Positions 16,666 through 28,508 of a stretch of DNA of 64,000 nt are shown here, piece by piece; positions within the stretch are counted from its first letter, which is position 1, and each line of letters starts with the position of its first letter. Source of the stretch: Roseateles depolymerans (GTDB lineage Bacteria > Pseudomonadota > Gammaproteobacteria > Burkholderiales > Burkholderiaceae_C); assembly GCF_003387155.1 (NCBI RefSeq), contig NZ_QUMT01000002.1, forward strand, positions 191,694-255,693, in the 5' to 3' direction. A model generated the notes under the pieces. The model made no database searches. It had not been told where the DNA came from and saw nothing but the letters and a program-made list of their open reading frames with translations. Made by a program: the position numbers and the translations under genes.

Positions 16666-18345
16666 TTAGTTTTGGTCCAGTTTGGCGCGGAGAAGGGCGC
16701 CGAGGCTGGTCGTACCAGCGTTCTCACGCTCGTTCGACTGCGACAGGCGCTGCATGGCTTCCTGCTGGTCGGCGCTGTCCTTGGCCTTGATGGACAGCTG
16801 GATGCTGCGGGTCTTGCGATCGACGTTGATGATGATCGCGGTGACTTCGTCGCCTTCCTTCAGCACGTTGCGGGCATCTTCCACGCGGTCGCGGGCGATT
16901 TCCGAAGCGCGCAGGTAGCCGGTGACGTCTTCACCCAGGTCGATCTCAGCGCCGCGGGCGTCCACGGTCTTGACCTTGCCGGTGACCGACATGCCACGGT
17001 CATTGACCGAGACGAAGGTCGAGAACGGGTCGCCGTCCAGCTGCTTGATGCCCAGCGAGATGCGCTCGCGCTCGACGTCCACAGCCAGCACGATGGCTTC
17101 GACTTCCTGGCCCTTCTTGTAGTTGCGGACAGCCGTTTCGCCCGGCTCGTTCCACGACAGGTCGGACAGGTGCACCAGGCCGTCGATGCCCTGGGCCAGG
17201 CCCACGAACACGCCGAAGTCGGTGATCGACTTGATGGGGCCCTTGACGCGGTCGCCGCGCTTGACGTTCTCGGCGAACTCTTCCCACGGGTTGGCACGGC
17301 ACTGCTTCATGCCCAGCGAGATGCGACGCTTGTCTTCGTCGATCTCCAGGACCATGACTTCCACTTCGTCGCCCAGGGAGACGACCTTGGAAGGAGCCAC
17401 GTTCTTGTTGGTCCAGTCCATTTCGGACACGTGCACCAGACCTTCGATGCCCGGTTCAATCTCAACGAACGCGCCGTAGTCAGCGATGTTGGTGACCTTG
17501 CCGAACAGGCGGGTGTTGGCCGGGTAGCGGCGCGACACGCCGAACCAGGGGTCGTCGCCCAGCTGCTTCAGGCCCAGCGAGACGCGGTTCTTTTCTGCGT
17601 CGAACTTCAGGACCTTGGCGGTCAGCTCTTGACCCACCGTCACCACTTCGCTCGGGTGACGGACACGGCGCCAGGCCATGTCGGTGATGTGCAGCAGGCC
17701 GTCGATGCCGCCCAGGTCCACGAACGCACCGTATTCGGTGATGTTCTTGACCACGCCGTTGACGATGGCGCCTTCGGTCAGCGTTTCCAGCAGCTTGGCG
17801 CGCTCTTCACCCATGGAGGCTTCCACCACGGCACGACGCGACAGCACAACATTGTTGCGCTTGCGGTCGAGCTTGATGACCTTGAATTCCATGGTCTTGC
17901 CCTCGAACGGGCTCATGTCCTTGACCGGACGGGTGTCCAGCAGGGAACCGGGCAGGAAGGCGCGGATGCCGTTGACCAGAACGGTCAGGCCGCCCTTGAC
18001 CTTGCCGGAGACGGTGCCGGTGACGAACTCGCCGGATTCCAGCGCGTTCTCCAGCGACAGCCACGAAGCCAGGCGCTTGGCCTTGTCGCGCGACAGGATG
18101 GTGTCGCCGTAGCCGTTCTCGATGGCGTCGATGGCCACCGAGATGAAGTCGCCCACCTGGACTTCGACTTCGCCCTGGTCATTCTTGAACTCTTCGATGG
18201 GCACGTAGGCTTCAGACTTCAGGCCGGCGTTGACCACCACGAAGTTGTGCTCGATACGGACCACTTCAGCCGAGATGACCTCGCCGGTGCGCATGTTGGC
18301 GCGTTGCAGCGATTCCTCGAAAAGGGCGGCAAAAGATTCAGACAT
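16666..18345 (-). CDS. rpsA: 30S ribosomal protein S1
   Basis: 559-residue RNA-binding ribosomal protein that brings mRNA to the 30S subunit. Six S1 repeats are visible. The first two are the divergent ribosome-binding pair; the next four are RNA-binding, with motifs such as [40 protein letters not shown] and [20 protein letters not shown]. Length matches the family (557 in E. coli). The ATG at 18345 is preceded by AAGGAAAT. It lies between aroA/cmk and ihfB, the usual arrangement. Confidence 0.98.
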   Translation of the reverse strand: MSESFAALFEESLQRANMRTGEVISAEVVRIEHNFVVVNAGLKSEAYVPIEEFKNDQGEVEVQVGDFISVAIDAIENGYGDTILSRDKAKRLASWLSLENALESGEFVTGTVSGKVKGGLTVLVNGIRAFLPGSLLDTRPVKDMSPFEGKTMEFKVIKLDRKRNNVVLSRRAVVEASMGEERAKLLETLTEGAIVNGVVKNITEYGAFVDLGGIDGLLHITDMAWRRVRHPSEVVTVGQELTAKVLKFDAEKNRVSLGLKQLGDDPWFGVSRRYPANTRLFGKVTNIADYGAFVEIEPGIEGLVHVSEMDWTNKNVAPSKVVSLGDEVEVMVLEIDEDKRRISLGMKQCRANPWEEFAENVKRGDRVKGPIKSITDFGVFVGLAQGIDGLVHLSDLSWNEPGETAVRNYKKGQEVEAIVLAVDVERERISLGIKQLDGDPFSTFVSVNDRGMSVTGKVKTVDARGAEIDLGEDVTGYLRASEIARDRVEDARNVLKEGDEVTAIIINVDRKTRSIQLSIKAKDSADQQEAMQRLSQSNERENAGTTSLGALLRAKLDQN

Positions 18346-18520
18346 GTGAGATTTCCTTGCCAGGCACAGAGCGTCCGGCGCTTGAAAGACAAGCGGCCTG
18401 ATCCGAGAGGTGCGCGGGCGTTTTTTGCAAGCGGAACTTGCGGGTTAGGTTGTTGAACGCGCCACCCCCGATGAACTGACGTTCGGAGGGAGGGGTGACG
18501 CTCCTGGCTTGCGAACAGCG

Positions 18521-18541
18521 AAAAACGCCCAGCGGGCTGGG
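18521..18541 (-). terminator. Intrinsic terminator after aroA/cmk
   Basis: On the minus strand, CCCAG-CCCG-CTGGG forms a short stem followed by CGTTTTT, ending just inside and after the aroA/cmk stop at 18546. It would partly separate rpsA transcription from the upstream operon. The 200-nt rpsA leader that follows contains another small hairpin (18427-18441) but no gene. Confidence 0.55.
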
Positions 18542-18545
18542 GGGA

Positions 18546-20591
18546 TCAGTGCGGGAACGGGCGCTTTGTCTGCCACCAGCCCAGCACCAGGTCCTTTGAA
18601 GCCTCAACGGAATGTGCGGAGTTGTCTAGCTCGATCGCGTCCGCAGCTGCCTGAAGGGGTGATGCACTGCGGGTTTTATCCCGCGCATCACGCGCTTCCA
18701 GATCTGCGCGCAAGTCGTCGAGTTTAGCCGGGACTCCCTTGGAAATCAATTGATTGAACCGGCGCTCGGCCCGGGTGGCGGCGCTGGCGGTCAGGAAGAC
18801 CTTGAGCGAGGCATCCGGGAAGATGGCCGTTCCCATGTCCCGGCCGTCGGCCACCAGGCCCGGCAGCCGACGGAAATCCAGCTGCAGCTGGTGCAGCGCC
18901 TGGCGCACCGGCGGATGTGCCCCCACCTGGGACGCCATCAGGCCGGTGGCCTCCTGGCGGAGTTCGTTGCTGACGTCCTCTTCGTCCAGCAGCACCCGGC
19001 CCTCCTCGAAGCGCAGGTCCAGGGTCGGCACCAGGGCAGCGACGGCAGCGCCGTCGTTCAGGTCCAGCCCAGCCCGATGGGCGGCCAGGCCGGTGACGCG
19101 GTAGAGCGATCCGGAATCCAGGACACCGTACCCCAGCGCCCGGGCCACCTCGTCCGTCAGCGTGCCCTTGCCGGAGGCCGTCGGGCCGTCGATGGTGATG
19201 ACGGGAATGTCCTGCGGGCGGGCCTGGACCACGCTGAACAGGGTCTCGAAGTAGTCCGGGAAGGTCTTGGCCACGCATTGCGGGTCCAGGATGCGAACCG
19301 GCACCGCCTCTTCCGAGCGGCCGGGCACCAGGCCGTTGAAGGCCGCCAGCGAAAAGCACATGGCCACCCGGTGGTCGTCATAGGTGTGGATGGCGGCCGG
19401 CTGCCAGTGCTGCAGCGGGAACACTCGCAGCCAGTCCGGACCTTCCTCGACCTCGGCGCCGAGCTTGCGCAGCTCGGTGGCCATGGCGGCGATGCGGTCG
19501 GTTTCCTTCACCCGCCAGGAGGCGATGTTGCGCAGCACCGTGGGGCCGTCGGCATACAAGGCCATGACGGCCAGGGTCATGGCGGCGTCCGGGATGTGGT
19601 TGCAATCCAGGTCCAGCGCCCGCAGCGGCCAGGCGCCGCGGCGCACTTCCAGCCAGTTGGGGCCCAGGGTGACTGCCGCGCCCATGGCCTGAGCCGCCTC
19701 GACGAAGCGAACATCGCCCTGCACCGAGCTCGATCCCACGCCTTCGATCCGCACCGGCGCCTGGTCGGCCGCGATGGCGCCCAGCGCCACGAAATACGAC
19801 GCCGAGGAGGCATCGCCTTCCACATGCACCACGCCCGGCGATGCATACCGGCTGCCGGCCGGGATGACAAAGCGCTGCCAGTCCGCATCCCGCTGCACCT
19901 GCACGCCAAAACGCGCCAGCAGGTCCAGGGTGATCTGGACGTAGGGTTTGGAGATGAGCTCGCCGGTGACCTCGATGACGATGTCCCGCGGCGCCTGGCC
20001 GTCAACGCCGCCCGCCGCCACCAGCGGCAGCGCCAGCAGCAGGGCGGTCAGGAACTGGCTGGAGACGTCTCCGCGCACCTGCACCGGCGCGGTCAGGCTG
20101 AGCGGGGCGGGGCCGCGCAGGCGCAGCGGCGGGTAGCCTTCCTGGCCCAGGCAGTCGATGGGGCAGCCCAGCGCGCGGAGGGCATCCACCAGATCGCCGA
20201 TCGGCCGTTCATGCATGCGCGGCACGCCGGACAGCTCGAACTGCCCGCCCTGCGTCGCCGCCAGCACGGCCAGGGCCGCGGTGAGCGGACGCATGGCAGT
20301 GCCGGCATTGCCCAGGAACAGCTGGGCCTGCTTCTGCCGCAGCCGTCCGCCCAAACCGATGACCGACAGCACGCCGTCGTCCCGGTGATGCAGCTCGCAG
20401 CCCAGCTCCCGCAGCGCGGCGATCATCACCTTGGTGTCATCGGAATCCAGCAGGTCGTGCACCAGGGTCTCGCCCTCGGACAGGCCCGCCAGCAGCAGCA
20501 CGCGGTTGGAAATGCTCTTGGAGCCCGGCAGGGACACGGTGCCGGCAGCGCCACGCAGCGGCGGCAGGTCGAGGTAGGCGGTCTTGTACAT
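18546..20591 (-). CDS. aroA-cmk: Bifunctional EPSP synthase / cytidylate kinase fusion
   Basis: One uninterrupted 681-codon frame holds two enzymes that are separate in most bacteria. Residues 1 to about 445 are 3-phosphoshikimate 1-carboxyvinyltransferase (shikimate pathway), with [31 protein letters not shown] (class I, glyphosate-sensitive type) and [18 protein letters not shown]. From about 460 to the end is CMP kinase, with P-loop [15 protein letters not shown] (near 468-476), DSGSLYR, the NMP-binding region and [15 protein letters not shown]. Both halves keep their catalytic motifs and near-normal length (E. coli AroA 427, Cmk 227). The neighbouring aroA-cmk order explains how the fusion arose. 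Such fusions are annotated in some Burkholderiales. Confidence 0.95.
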   Translation of the reverse strand: MYKTAYLDLPPLRGAAGTVSLPGSKSISNRVLLLAGLSEGETLVHDLLDSDDTKVMIAALRELGCELHHRDDGVLSVIGLGGRLRQKQAQLFLGNAGTAMRPLTAALAVLAATQGGQFELSGVPRMHERPIGDLVDALRALGCPIDCLGQEGYPPLRLRGPAPLSLTAPVQVRGDVSSQFLTALLLALPLVAAGGVDGQAPRDIVIEVTGELISKPYVQITLDLLARFGVQVQRDADWQRFVIPAGSRYASPGVVHVEGDASSASYFVALGAIAADQAPVRIEGVGSSSVQGDVRFVEAAQAMGAAVTLGPNWLEVRRGAWPLRALDLDCNHIPDAAMTLAVMALYADGPTVLRNIASWRVKETDRIAAMATELRKLGAEVEEGPDWLRVFPLQHWQPAAIHTYDDHRVAMCFSLAAFNGLVPGRSEEAVPVRILDPQCVAKTFPDYFETLFSVVQARPQDIPVITIDGPTASGKGTLTDEVARALGYGVLDSGSLYRVTGLAAHRAGLDLNDGAAVAALVPTLDLRFEEGRVLLDEEDVSNELRQEATGLMASQVGAHPPVRQALHQLQLDFRRLPGLVADGRDMGTAIFPDASLKVFLTASAATRAERRFNQLISKGVPAKLDDLRADLEARDARDKTRSASPLQAAADAIELDNSAHSVEASKDLVLGWWQTKRPFPH

Positions 20592-20763
20592 GGCGATGGT
20601 CCGGATCGGCCGAAGCGGCAGCCCCCACCCGGCAGGACAAGCAGTGCGGCGGGCGGTAGGTTCCGGTTCGGCAGAGTGAAAGCAGGAGGACCCGGACGGC
20701 GACGCCCGGGGGGGCCTGCGCGATTGTCGGTGCAGGAAGGCGGCCCGCGCCTTCCCGAGAACG

Positions 20764-21756
20764 CTACTTTGACTTCGGCGGGGTGGGCGGCGAGCTCAGC
20801 TGCCACTGGCCCCGGCCTTCGGAGGCCTGGCGGATCATGGCTTCCAGGCCGGACGTGTCGCCCTTCTGGATGGCCTGCTCCATCGCATCCAGCGACTCCC
20901 GGAACTTCTGCGTCTGGGTCAGCAGTTCCTGCTTGTTGGCGATGAGGATGTCGCGCCAGATGGTGGGGTCGCTGGCCGCGATGCGGGTGAAATCGCGGAA
21001 TCCGGAACCGGCCAGGCTCAGGAAGTCACGGCCCGACGGCTGCCGGGCCACGGCGTTGAAGTAGGCATAGGCCAGCAGGTGGGGCAGGTGGCTGACGGCG
21101 GCAAAGGCGGCGTCATGGTTGTGCGGCGCCATCTTCAGCACCTGACAGCCAAGGGCCGACCAGACGTCGGTGGCGCGCTGCACCAGCTCCGGACGGGTCT
21201 GCTCCAGTGGCGTGAGGATGACCTGGCGACCCTGGTAGAGGTTGGCGTCCGCATGCTGCACGCCGGCGCTTTCCTTGCCGGCAATCGGATGGGCCGGCAC
21301 GAAGGTGGGCAACTGCTTGCCCAGCGCGCGGCGAGCGGCGTCCACCACATCGCCCTTGGTGGAGCCGACGTCCATCAGCAGCACATCGCTGTGGATCAGA
21401 TGGCGGATGGCCTTGAGCGTGGATTCGGTGGCGGCCACCGGCACCGCCAGCAGCACGATGTCCGACCCGGACACCGCCAGCAGGGCGGATTCCGCCGCCA
21501 GGTCGATCACGCCCATGCGGCGGGCGGTCTCGGTGGTGGAGGGCGATTTGCTGTAGCCCACCACGCGGCGGACCAGCCCGGCCTTTTTCATGGCCAGCGC
21601 AAAAGAGCCTCCCATGAGGCCACAGCCGATCACACCGAGTTGATTGAAGGTCGCAGACACCGCTTTTCTACCCGCCTTGCTAGCTGATTGACTACCTGTT
21701 TTGCTGGAGGCCTTGTGAGCCCCCGGACTGCCGCTTTTTTCGGCCGACCTGCTCAT
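20764..21756 (-). CDS. tyrA: Prephenate dehydrogenase
   Basis: 330-residue NAD(P)-dependent enzyme of tyrosine synthesis. The Rossmann motif is [20 protein letters not shown] (about residues 40-60). [13 protein letters not shown] and [15 protein letters not shown] carry the catalytic-site His of the family, and [10 protein letters not shown] marks the helical C-terminal domain. The first 38 residues are a Ser/Lys/Ala-rich disordered extension not typical of the family; the ATG at 21756 is used, but a later start cannot be excluded. There is no chorismate mutase or ACT domain here, so it acts on prephenate made elsewhere, for instance by the neighbouring PheA. Confidence 0.94.
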   Translation of the reverse strand: MSRSAEKSGSPGAHKASSKTGSQSASKAGRKAVSATFNQLGVIGCGLMGGSFALAMKKAGLVRRVVGYSKSPSTTETARRMGVIDLAAESALLAVSGSDIVLLAVPVAATESTLKAIRHLIHSDVLLMDVGSTKGDVVDAARRALGKQLPTFVPAHPIAGKESAGVQHADANLYQGRQVILTPLEQTRPELVQRATDVWSALGCQVLKMAPHNHDAAFAAVSHLPHLLAYAYFNAVARQPSGRDFLSLAGSGFRDFTRIAASDPTIWRDILIANKQELLTQTQKFRESLDAMEQAIQKGDTSGLEAMIRQASEGRGQWQLSSPPTPPKSK

Positions 21757-21882
21757 GGCGGCATCCGATGTGCCAGCTGCTGAGCTCCCATTTGCATTGC
21801 CTGTTCGAGTAGCCGTCTTGTCACCCCGTGATTGTGAGGCTTGAACGCCTTCGTGCCTGCCCCGGCTTGGGGGCTACCGCAC

Positions 21883-23007
21883 TCAGGCCTTCAATGGATA
21901 GGCGCCAATGATCTTGAAGAATGCGCAGAGTTCCCGCAACTCCGACAGGGCCGCCGCCACATGCGGCTGGGACGGATGGCCGTCCAGGTCGATATAGAAG
22001 TAATACTCCCACTGGCCGGTGCGGGCCGGCCGGGACTCGAGCCGCGTCATGGACACGCCGTGCTGCTTGAGCGGCACCAGCAGGTCATGCATGGCGCCGG
22101 GCCGGTTGTGGACCGACACCACGAGGCTGGTGCAGTCCCGGCCGCTGGCAGGCGGCATGTCCATGGTCTGCGGCAGCGTGATGATGGCAAAGCGCGTGCG
22201 GTTGTAGGCCTCGTCCTGGACGGCATGGGCCACGATGTGCAGGCCGAACAGCGGCGCCGCGCGTTCGCTGGCGATCGCCGCCCAGGCTGGATTCGTCGCG
22301 GCCAGTCGGGCGCCTTCCGCATTGCTGGAGACAGCGCGGCGTTCCGCATTCGGCAGGTGCTTGGACAGCCAGTTCTGGCACTGGGCCAGGGCCTGCGGAT
22401 GCGCCAGCACGGCTTCCACGCCTTCCAGCGAGTTGTCCTTGCGCAGCAGGTTGTGGCGGATCAGCAGGCTGACTTCGCCAACCTGGTGGGTGGGGGTGTG
22501 CAGGAACAGGTCGAGAGAGCGGGTGACCACGCCCTCGGTCATGTTCTCCACGCCGACCACGCCGTATTGGGCGCTGCCGGAGGCGGTGGCGTGGAAGACT
22601 TCATCGAAGCTGTTGCAGTAGATGAGGTCGGCCGCGCCGCCGAAGTATTCAATGGCGGCCTGCTCGCAGAAGGTGCCGAACGGCCCCAGCACGGCCACCC
22701 GCTGGGGCGATTCCAGCGCCAGGCAGGCGGACATGATCTCGCGCCAGATGGCGGCCACATGTTCGCTCTTGAGCGGGCCGGGGTTGGCGGCCTTGATCTT
22801 GGCGATAACCTGGGCCACGCGGTCCGGGCGGAAGAAGGGCGTGCCGTCGCGGCGCTTGATCTCGCCGACCTGCTCGGCCACGTGGGCGCGCTGGTTCAGC
22901 AGGGTCAGCAGCTGGCTGTCCAGGGCATCGATCTGGTCGCGCAACACCAGCAGCTCAGGGCTGGCCACGGGCGGCGGCAGTTGGGAAGGGTCGGTGGCGT
23001 CAGCCAT
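21883..23007 (-). CDS. pheA: Chorismate mutase / prephenate dehydratase (P-protein)
   Basis: 374-residue bifunctional enzyme of phenylalanine synthesis. An AroQ chorismate mutase domain (about 1-105; [31 protein letters not shown]) is followed by the dehydratase domain (about 110-285). The dehydratase has [28 protein letters not shown] and the catalytic Thr in [11 protein letters not shown]-terminal ACT domain with the Phe-binding motif LESRPAR closes the protein. Two spots differ from the common form: GPxGTFCE for GPxGTFS and ENMTEG for ENSTEG. The ATG at 23007 overlaps the serC end by 8 nt. Confidence 0.96.
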   Translation of the reverse strand: MADATDPSQLPPPVASPELLVLRDQIDALDSQLLTLLNQRAHVAEQVGEIKRRDGTPFFRPDRVAQVIAKIKAANPGPLKSEHVAAIWREIMSACLALESPQRVAVLGPFGTFCEQAAIEYFGGAADLIYCNSFDEVFHATASGSAQYGVVGVENMTEGVVTRSLDLFLHTPTHQVGEVSLLIRHNLLRKDNSLEGVEAVLAHPQALAQCQNWLSKHLPNAERRAVSSNAEGARLAATNPAWAAIASERAAPLFGLHIVAHAVQDEAYNRTRFAIITLPQTMDMPPASGRDCTSLVVSVHNRPGAMHDLLVPLKQHGVSMTRLESRPARTGQWEYYFYIDLDGHPSQPHVAAALSELRELCAFFKIIGAYPLKA

Positions 23008-24145
23008 GTTGGGTCTCGAAGTCCTTGAGGTAGCTCACCAGAGCCTGGACACCCTCCAGCGGCATCGCGTTGTAGATCGATGCCCGCATGCCGCCTACCG
23101 ACTTGTGGCCTTTGAGTTGCAGCAGCCCGCGCGCCCTGGCACCGGCCAGGAAGTCGTCATTCAGACGCTCGTCGCGCAGGAAGAATGGAATGTTCATCCG
23201 CGACCGCGCCTCGGGCGCGACACGGTTTTCGAACAGCGACGAGGCATCCAGCGTCTGGTAGAGCAGGGTGGCCTTGTCGATGTTGCGTTGCTCCAGGGCG
23301 GCCAGGCCGGTCTTGCCGGCGTACTGGAAGCGCTGGATCCATTCGAACACCAGGCCGGCGACATAGATCGCGAAGGTCGGCGGGGTGTTGAACATGGAAT
23401 TGTTGTCGGCCACCGTCTGGTAGTTGAAGGCCGACGGGCAGATGGGCAGGGCATGACCCAGCAGGTCCTCGCGCACCACCACCAGTGTCAGGCCGGCAGG
23501 GCCGACGTTTTTCTGTGCACCGGCGAAAGCCAGTCCGACCTTGGACCAGTCCACCGTCCGCGACAGGATGTGGGAGGAGCAGTCCACGACCAGCGGGGCG
23601 TCCGAGCCCAGGGCCTTGAGGTCGGGCAGGTGCTGGAATTCCAGGCCATCGATGGTCTCGTTGCTGCACAGGTGCACGTAGGACGCATCGGGGCGGATCT
23701 GCCAACTGGCCGCAGGCGGAATCGATTCGTGGCGGCCGGCGGCATTGGCGCCGTCGGCGGCGATTTTCACGTCGGCATAGCGGCGGGCCTCGCCCGCGCT
23801 CTTGCGGGACCAGGCGCCGGTCACCACCACATCCACCGCACCGCCTCGCGACAGGTTCATCGGGACGATGGCGTTTTCGCCCAGCCCGCCCCCCTGCATG
23901 AACAGGATGCGGAAGTTCGGCGGGATCTGCAGCAGCTCCCGCAGGTTGCGCAGGGCGGCTTCGTGGATGCTGCCGAACTCCTTGCCGCGGTGGCTCATCT
24001 CCATGACCGACATGCCGCTGCCTTGCCAGTCCAGCATCTCCGCGGCCACCTGGGTCAGCACCTCTTCAGGCACTGCGGAGGGACCGGCGGAGAAGTTGAA
24101 CGGGCGATGCGAAGCGGACAATGAAGCGGTCATCGATGCGGTCAT
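23000..24145 (-). CDS. serC: Phosphoserine aminotransferase
   Basis: 381-residue PLP enzyme converting 3-phosphohydroxypyruvate to phosphoserine, and also used in pyridoxal phosphate synthesis. It begins with the family signature [15 protein letters not shown]. The PLP Schiff-base Lys is in [12 protein letters not shown] (about residue 211), preceded by [11 protein letters not shown]. The C-terminus has [20 protein letters not shown], the usual substrate-binding loop. Several Met codons lie at the N-terminus (MTASMTASL); the first is used. It is 10 nt downstream of the DUF2059 gene and overlaps pheA, so it lies in a single operon from gyrA. Confidence 0.97.
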   Translation of the reverse strand: MTASMTASLSASHRPFNFSAGPSAVPEEVLTQVAAEMLDWQGSGMSVMEMSHRGKEFGSIHEAALRNLRELLQIPPNFRILFMQGGGLGENAIVPMNLSRGGAVDVVVTGAWSRKSAGEARRYADVKIAADGANAAGRHESIPPAASWQIRPDASYVHLCSNETIDGLEFQHLPDLKALGSDAPLVVDCSSHILSRTVDWSKVGLAFAGAQKNVGPAGLTLVVVREDLLGHALPICPSAFNYQTVADNNSMFNTPPTFAIYVAGLVFEWIQRFQYAGKTGLAALEQRNIDKATLLYQTLDASSLFENRVAPEARSRMNIPFFLRDERLNDDFLAGARARGLLQLKGHKSVGGMRASIYNAMPLEGVQALVSYLKDFETQHG

Positions 24146-24155
24146 GGATCCAGCC

Positions 24156-24764
24156 TTACTTCTTCGGCGTGGCCGGCTTCTGCGCGCCCGAGGCGGGACC
24201 CGCGTTGGCCGGCGTGTCCAGACCCAGCTGCTTGGCGATGTTGGTCTGCAGGGTGTTGAACTTCTCGTCCAGCGACTTGCCGTTGTCGTCGATCAGGCGC
24301 TTGGTGTAGGCGGCCTGCAGTTCCGGGGCCACTTCAGCGAACTTCTTGCTGACCGGCGATTCCAGCCAGGCCACCAGTTGCTTCAGTTCGTCTTCGGTGA
24401 ACTTCTCGTCCAGCGTCACGCCGATGGTCGAGGCCTGGACCGACTTGCCCTTTTCGACCAGCGCGGGGCCGTTGTCGTCCATGAACTTGCGCAGCGTGGC
24501 GTCGATGGACTTCGCGGTGGATTCGCGCTTGGCTTCCGGCAGATTGCGGATGGCGGGCATCAGCTTCTGGGCCAGGTCATTGACCGGGCGGCTCAGCACG
24601 CTCACCGTCAGTTGCTCGATGGCCGGCTGCTGCAGCTTGAGCACCTTGCCGATCAGTTCCTTCTTGGCGGGCGAGCTGTCCGCCTTCTGGGCAAAAGCCA
24701 GGGGGGAGATCAGCAGGGCGGCCGCGAGGGCCCCCACGTGTACAGGCTTGAGCAACAAGATCAT
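24156..24764 (-). CDS. DUF2059 domain-containing exported protein
   Basis: 202 residues with an N-terminal signal peptide ([21 protein letters not shown]), so probably periplasmic. The body is alpha-helical and charged, with [23 protein letters not shown] and [21 protein letters not shown], the core of the DUF2059 family. No catalytic motif is visible and the function is unknown. The C-terminus is Ala/Pro/Lys-rich. The start codon overlaps the gyrA stop (ATGA), so it is translationally coupled to gyrA, an arrangement conserved across Burkholderiales. Confidence 0.88.
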   Translation of the reverse strand: MILLLKPVHVGALAAALLISPLAFAQKADSSPAKKELIGKVLKLQQPAIEQLTVSVLSRPVNDLAQKLMPAIRNLPEAKRESTAKSIDATLRKFMDDNGPALVEKGKSVQASTIGVTLDEKFTEDELKQLVAWLESPVSKKFAEVAPELQAAYTKRLIDDNGKSLDEKFNTLQTNIAKQLGLDTPANAGPASGAQKPATPKK

Positions 24765-27448
24765 TCCTTCGCGTCAGGTTCGGAAGTGGAACCGGTGGCG
24801 CCGGTGCCATCGGAGTCCGGGGTGGGAGTGCCGTCGGTGGCGTCGCTGCCTTCGACCAGGGTGTCGTTGGCATCGTTTTCGACGATGCGTTGCAGGCCGG
24901 AGAGCTTGGCGCCTTCGTCCAGCGCGATCAGCGTCACGCCCTGCGTGGCGCGGCCCAGTTCGCGGATTTCGGAGACGCGGGTGCGCACCAGAACGCCGGT
25001 GTCGGTGATGAGCATGATCTCATCTTCAGGACGCACCAGCGTGGCGGCCACCACGCGACCATTTCGCTCGCTCTGCTGGATGGCAATCATGCCCTTGGTG
25101 CCGCGGCCGTGGCGCGTGTATTCGGTGATGCTCGTGCGCTTGCCGTAGCCGTTCTCGGTGGCGGTGAGCACGCTCTGGCTTTCGTCCTCGGCCACCAGCA
25201 TGGCGATCAGGCGCTGGTCGGGTTCCAGCATCATGCCGCGCACGCCGCGGGCCTGACGGCCCATCGGGCGGACGTCGTCCTCGTCGAAGCGAACCGCCTT
25301 GCCACCGTCGGAGAACAGCATCACGTCGTGCTGACCGTCGGTGAGGGCGGCGCCGATGAGGTAGTCGCCGTCATCCAGGTCGACCGCAATGATGCCGGCC
25401 TTGCGCGGATTGCTGAAGTCCTTCAGCGAGGTCTTCTTCACCGTGCCCAGGGCGGTGGCGAAGAAGATGAAGTGGTCTTCGGGGAAGGTGCGGAATTCGC
25501 CGGTCAGCGGCAGCACGACGTTGATCTTCTCTTCCGGCTGCAGCGGGAACATGTTCACGATGGGCTTGCCGCGCGAGTTGCGCGAGCCCTGCGGCACTTC
25601 CCAGACCTTGAGCCAGTACACCCGGCCGCGGTTGCTGAAGCACAGCATCCAGTCGTGGGTGTTGGCGATGAAGAGCTGGTCGATCCAGTCGTCTTCCTTG
25701 GTGGCGGTGGCCTGCTTGCCGCGGCCACCTCGGCGCTGTGCCCGGTATTCGCTCAACGCCTGGCTCTTGATGTAGCCGGTGTGGGAGAGCGTCACCACCA
25801 TGTCGGTGGGGGTGATCAGGTCTTCGGTGCCCAGCTCCTGGGCGTTGTGCTCGATCACGCTGCGGCGTGCGCCCAGCTTGGTCTGGCCGAATTCCTGGCG
25901 CACGGCCACCAGCTCGTCGCTGATGATGCTGGTCACGCGGGCCGGCGTGGCCAGGATGTCCAGCAGGTCGGCGATCTGGGCCATCACGTCGCGGTATTCG
26001 CCAACGATCTTGTCTTGCTCCAGTCCCGTCAGGCGCTGCAGGCGCATCTGCAGGATTTCACCGGCCTGGTCGTCGGACAGGCGATACAGCCCATCGGGCT
26101 GCATGCCGTATTGCAACGGCAGGCCCTCCGGACGGTAGGCGTTGGAGCCACCGGCGGTGTCGCCTGCAGCGCGGGTGAGCATCTCGCGCACCAGCGATGA
26201 ATCCCAGGAACGGGCCATCAGCTCGGCCTTGGCCACCGGCGGGGTGGGCGACTCGCGGATGATCTTGATGAACTCGTCGATGTTGGCCAGCGCCACCGCC
26301 AGGCCTTCCAGCACGTGGCCGCGCTCGCGGGCCTTGCGCAGTTCGAAGATGGTGCGGCGGGTGACGACTTCGCGGCGGTGCTCCAGGAAGACCGTGATCA
26401 GGTCCTTCAGGTTGCACAGCTTGGGCTGACCGTCGATCAGCGCCACCATGTTGATGCCGAAGCTGTCCTGCAGCTGGGTCTGCTTGTAGAGGTTGTTGAG
26501 CACCACCTCCGGCACTTCACCGCGCTTGAGCTCGATGACCACCCGCATGCCGGACTTGTCGGACTCGTCCTGGATGTGGCTGATGCCCTCGATCTTCTTT
26601 TCCTGGACCAGCTCGGCAATGCGCTCCAGCAGCGTCTTCTTGTTAACTTGATAGGGAATCTCGTCAACGATGATGGCCTGGCGCTGGCCGCGGTCGATGT
26701 CCTCGAAATGGACCTTGGCGCGCATCACCACCTTGCCGCGACCGGTGCGGTAGCCTTCGCGCACGCCGCTGAGGCCATAAATGATGCCGGCGGTGGGGAA
26801 GTCGGGCGCCGGGATGATTTCCATCAGTTCATCGATGGAGCATTCCGGGTTCTTCAGTGCATGCAGGCAGGCGTCCACCACCTCATTGAGGTTGTGCGGC
26901 GGGATATTCGTGGCCATGCCCACTGCAATACCCGACGAACCGTTGACCAGCAGGTTGGGCAACCGGTTGGGCAATACCAGCGGTTCCTTTTCGCTGCCGT
27001 CGTAATTGGGGCCGTAATCGACGGTTTCCTTGTCGATATCGGCCAGCATTTCGTGGGCGATTTTCGACAAGCGGATTTCGGTGTAACGCATCGCGGCGGC
27101 GTTGTCGCCGTCCACCGAGCCGAAATTGCCCTGGCCGTCCACCAGCATGTGGCGCAGGGAGAAATCCTGGGCCAGACGCACGATCGTGTCGTAGACCGCG
27201 CTGTCACCGTGCGGGTGGTATTTACCAATCACGTCGCCCACGATACGGGCGGACTTCTTGTAGGGACGGTTCCAGTCGTTGTTCAGCTCGTGCATCGCGA
27301 AGAGCACGCGCCGATGCACGGGTTTGAGGCCGTCACGCGCGTCGGGGAGGGCGCGACCCACGATCACGCTCATCGCGTAATCGAGGTAGGAGCGGCGCAT
27401 CTCCTCTTCGAGGCTGATCGGCAGGGTTTCCTTGGCGAACTGGGTCAT
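24761..27448 (-). CDS. gyrA: DNA gyrase subunit A
   Basis: 895-residue DNA-breaking subunit of gyrase (type II topoisomerase, negative supercoiling). The start is the ATG at 27448 ([17 protein letters not shown]), which fits the family N-terminus; 30 further in-frame upstream codons are not conserved. The catalytic Tyr is at residue 122 in [11 protein letters not shown]. The quinolone-resistance region reads [11 protein letters not shown], with the wild-type Ser83 and Asp87. The GyrA box is QRRGGRGK, and six beta-pinwheel blades follow. The C-terminal tail is acidic and Thr/Gly-rich. It shares an ATGA overlap with the DUF2059 gene. Confidence 0.98.
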   Translation of the reverse strand: MTQFAKETLPISLEEEMRRSYLDYAMSVIVGRALPDARDGLKPVHRRVLFAMHELNNDWNRPYKKSARIVGDVIGKYHPHGDSAVYDTIVRLAQDFSLRHMLVDGQGNFGSVDGDNAAAMRYTEIRLSKIAHEMLADIDKETVDYGPNYDGSEKEPLVLPNRLPNLLVNGSSGIAVGMATNIPPHNLNEVVDACLHALKNPECSIDELMEIIPAPDFPTAGIIYGLSGVREGYRTGRGKVVMRAKVHFEDIDRGQRQAIIVDEIPYQVNKKTLLERIAELVQEKKIEGISHIQDESDKSGMRVVIELKRGEVPEVVLNNLYKQTQLQDSFGINMVALIDGQPKLCNLKDLITVFLEHRREVVTRRTIFELRKARERGHVLEGLAVALANIDEFIKIIRESPTPPVAKAELMARSWDSSLVREMLTRAAGDTAGGSNAYRPEGLPLQYGMQPDGLYRLSDDQAGEILQMRLQRLTGLEQDKIVGEYRDVMAQIADLLDILATPARVTSIISDELVAVRQEFGQTKLGARRSVIEHNAQELGTEDLITPTDMVVTLSHTGYIKSQALSEYRAQRRGGRGKQATATKEDDWIDQLFIANTHDWMLCFSNRGRVYWLKVWEVPQGSRNSRGKPIVNMFPLQPEEKINVVLPLTGEFRTFPEDHFIFFATALGTVKKTSLKDFSNPRKAGIIAVDLDDGDYLIGAALTDGQHDVMLFSDGGKAVRFDEDDVRPMGRQARGVRGMMLEPDQRLIAMLVAEDESQSVLTATENGYGKRTSITEYTRHGRGTKGMIAIQQSERNGRVVAATLVRPEDEIMLITDTGVLVRTRVSEIRELGRATQGVTLIALDEGAKLSGLQRIVENDANDTLVEGSDATDGTPTPDSDGTGATGSTSEPDAKE

Positions 27449-27741
27449 GCGCGGCAGGCCGCGCGCATGGGAACGCCGGCCTCTGGAATTAGCAGAAGAA
27501 TGACATTCTAAAGGCCTGCGCTTGTCGCACCTGCGCAACAGCTTCGTGCGCGATCGCGGTGCACCCGGCGAGAATGAAATCGACCTGTTGCCCTATGGCA
27601 CAATCGGTCGGTCCCTAGGAGAAACCCTTGGTCGCGTGCAGTAGTACAGTAGTACGCGCGGTCGCTGGTGGCTCTTGAGGTTTTTAGTTCCGACATTGGA
27701 CATTTCGCAGGGCAACTGCGGCTTTCCTTGAGAGGAGAATC
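27449..27741. other. Divergent promoter region gyrA / ompA-like gene
   Basis: 293 nt with no gene. A tandem repeat of AGTAGTAC occurs twice near 27639-27656, and a small hairpin (CGCAG...CTGCG) lies near 27709-27723. A strong Shine-Dalgarno AGAGGAG (27731-27737) precedes the plus-strand start at 27742. I could not fix a consensus sigma-70 promoter for either gene. Confidence 0.5.
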
Positions 27742-28395
27742 ATGAAGAAACTGAACCGCGTGGCGTCGCTTTTCGCTGTCGCTGCTTTGGCCACCTCCGG
27801 TGCAATGGCCCAGACCGTGGACAACTGGCGTGCTACTGACGGCACCGTTTGGAAGAACGGCACGAACGAGCTGTGCTGGCGCGATGCCTTTTGGACCCCG
27901 GCAACCGCCGCCAAGGAATGCGACGGCGCCCTGAAGCCGGCCGCAGCTCCTGCTGTGGCACCGGCTCCGGCCCCCGCACCGGCTCCGGCCGCTGCTCCGA
28001 CCCCGGCTCCGGTCGTGGTTCCGCCGAAGCCCACCAGCGAAAAGGTCACCTACGCTGCTGACGCCTTCTTCGACTTCGACAAGTCGGTCCTGAAGCCGGA
28101 CGCCAAGACCGCGCTGGACGACCTGGTCGGCAAGACCGGCGACATCAACCTCGAAGTGATCATCGCCGTCGGCCACACCGACAGCGTCGGTTCCGACGAG
28201 TACAACCAGAAGCTGTCGGTTCGCCGCGCTGAAGCCGTCAAGGCCTATCTGGTGAGCAAGGGTCTGGAAAAGAACCGCGTGTACACCGAAGGCAAGGGCG
28301 AGAAGCAGCCTGTGGCTGACAACGCCACCGCCGAAGGCCGCGCCAAGAACCGCCGCGTCGAAATCGAAGTGGTCGGTACCCGCGCCGTCAAGTAA
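27742..28395 (+). CDS. OmpA-family outer membrane / peptidoglycan-associated protein
   Basis: 217 residues: signal peptide (cleavage after SGAMAQ), a short N-terminal domain with two Cys ([18 protein letters not shown]), an Ala-Pro linker of about 25 residues, and a C-terminal OmpA domain. That domain shows [40 protein letters not shown] and NRRVEIEV with the conserved Asp and Arg that bind diaminopimelate. There is no full beta-barrel, so it is the short periplasmic-linked type common next to gyrA in Burkholderiales. Strong Shine-Dalgarno and C-ending codons suggest high expression. Confidence 0.94.
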   Translation: MKKLNRVASLFAVAALATSGAMAQTVDNWRATDGTVWKNGTNELCWRDAFWTPATAAKECDGALKPAAAPAVAPAPAPAPAPAAAPTPAPVVVPPKPTSEKVTYAADAFFDFDKSVLKPDAKTALDDLVGKTGDINLEVIIAVGHTDSVGSDEYNQKLSVRRAEAVKAYLVSKGLEKNRVYTEGKGEKQPVADNATAEGRAKNRRVEIEVVGTRAVK

Positions 28396-28444
28396 TCGTT
28401 CCCCGGACCTCAGGCCGTCAGCGGCCTGATGCCGAAACGATCCA

Positions 28445-28478
28445 AACCCCGCAGGCCCAAAGGCTTGCGGGGTTTTTT
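28445..28478 (+). terminator. Intrinsic terminator after the OmpA-like gene
   Basis: CCCCGCAGGCC pairs with GGCTTGCGGGG (one G-T wobble) and is followed by six T. It lies 50 nt after the stop and just before ubiG, isolating ompA from ubiG. Confidence 0.88.
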
Positions 28479-28508
28479 CTTGCTTTGCTTGAACTACCAT
28501 TGCGCCCC

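Noticed and set aside
18427-18441. Terminator in the rpsA leader
   Set aside because: The T run lies on the wrong side for the minus-strand transcripts, and no plus-strand gene precedes it.
18750-20945. A 731-codon plus-strand frame antisense to aroA/cmk
   Set aside because: His/Gly/Gln-rich composition typical of an antisense frame in GC-rich DNA; the minus strand encodes conserved enzymes.
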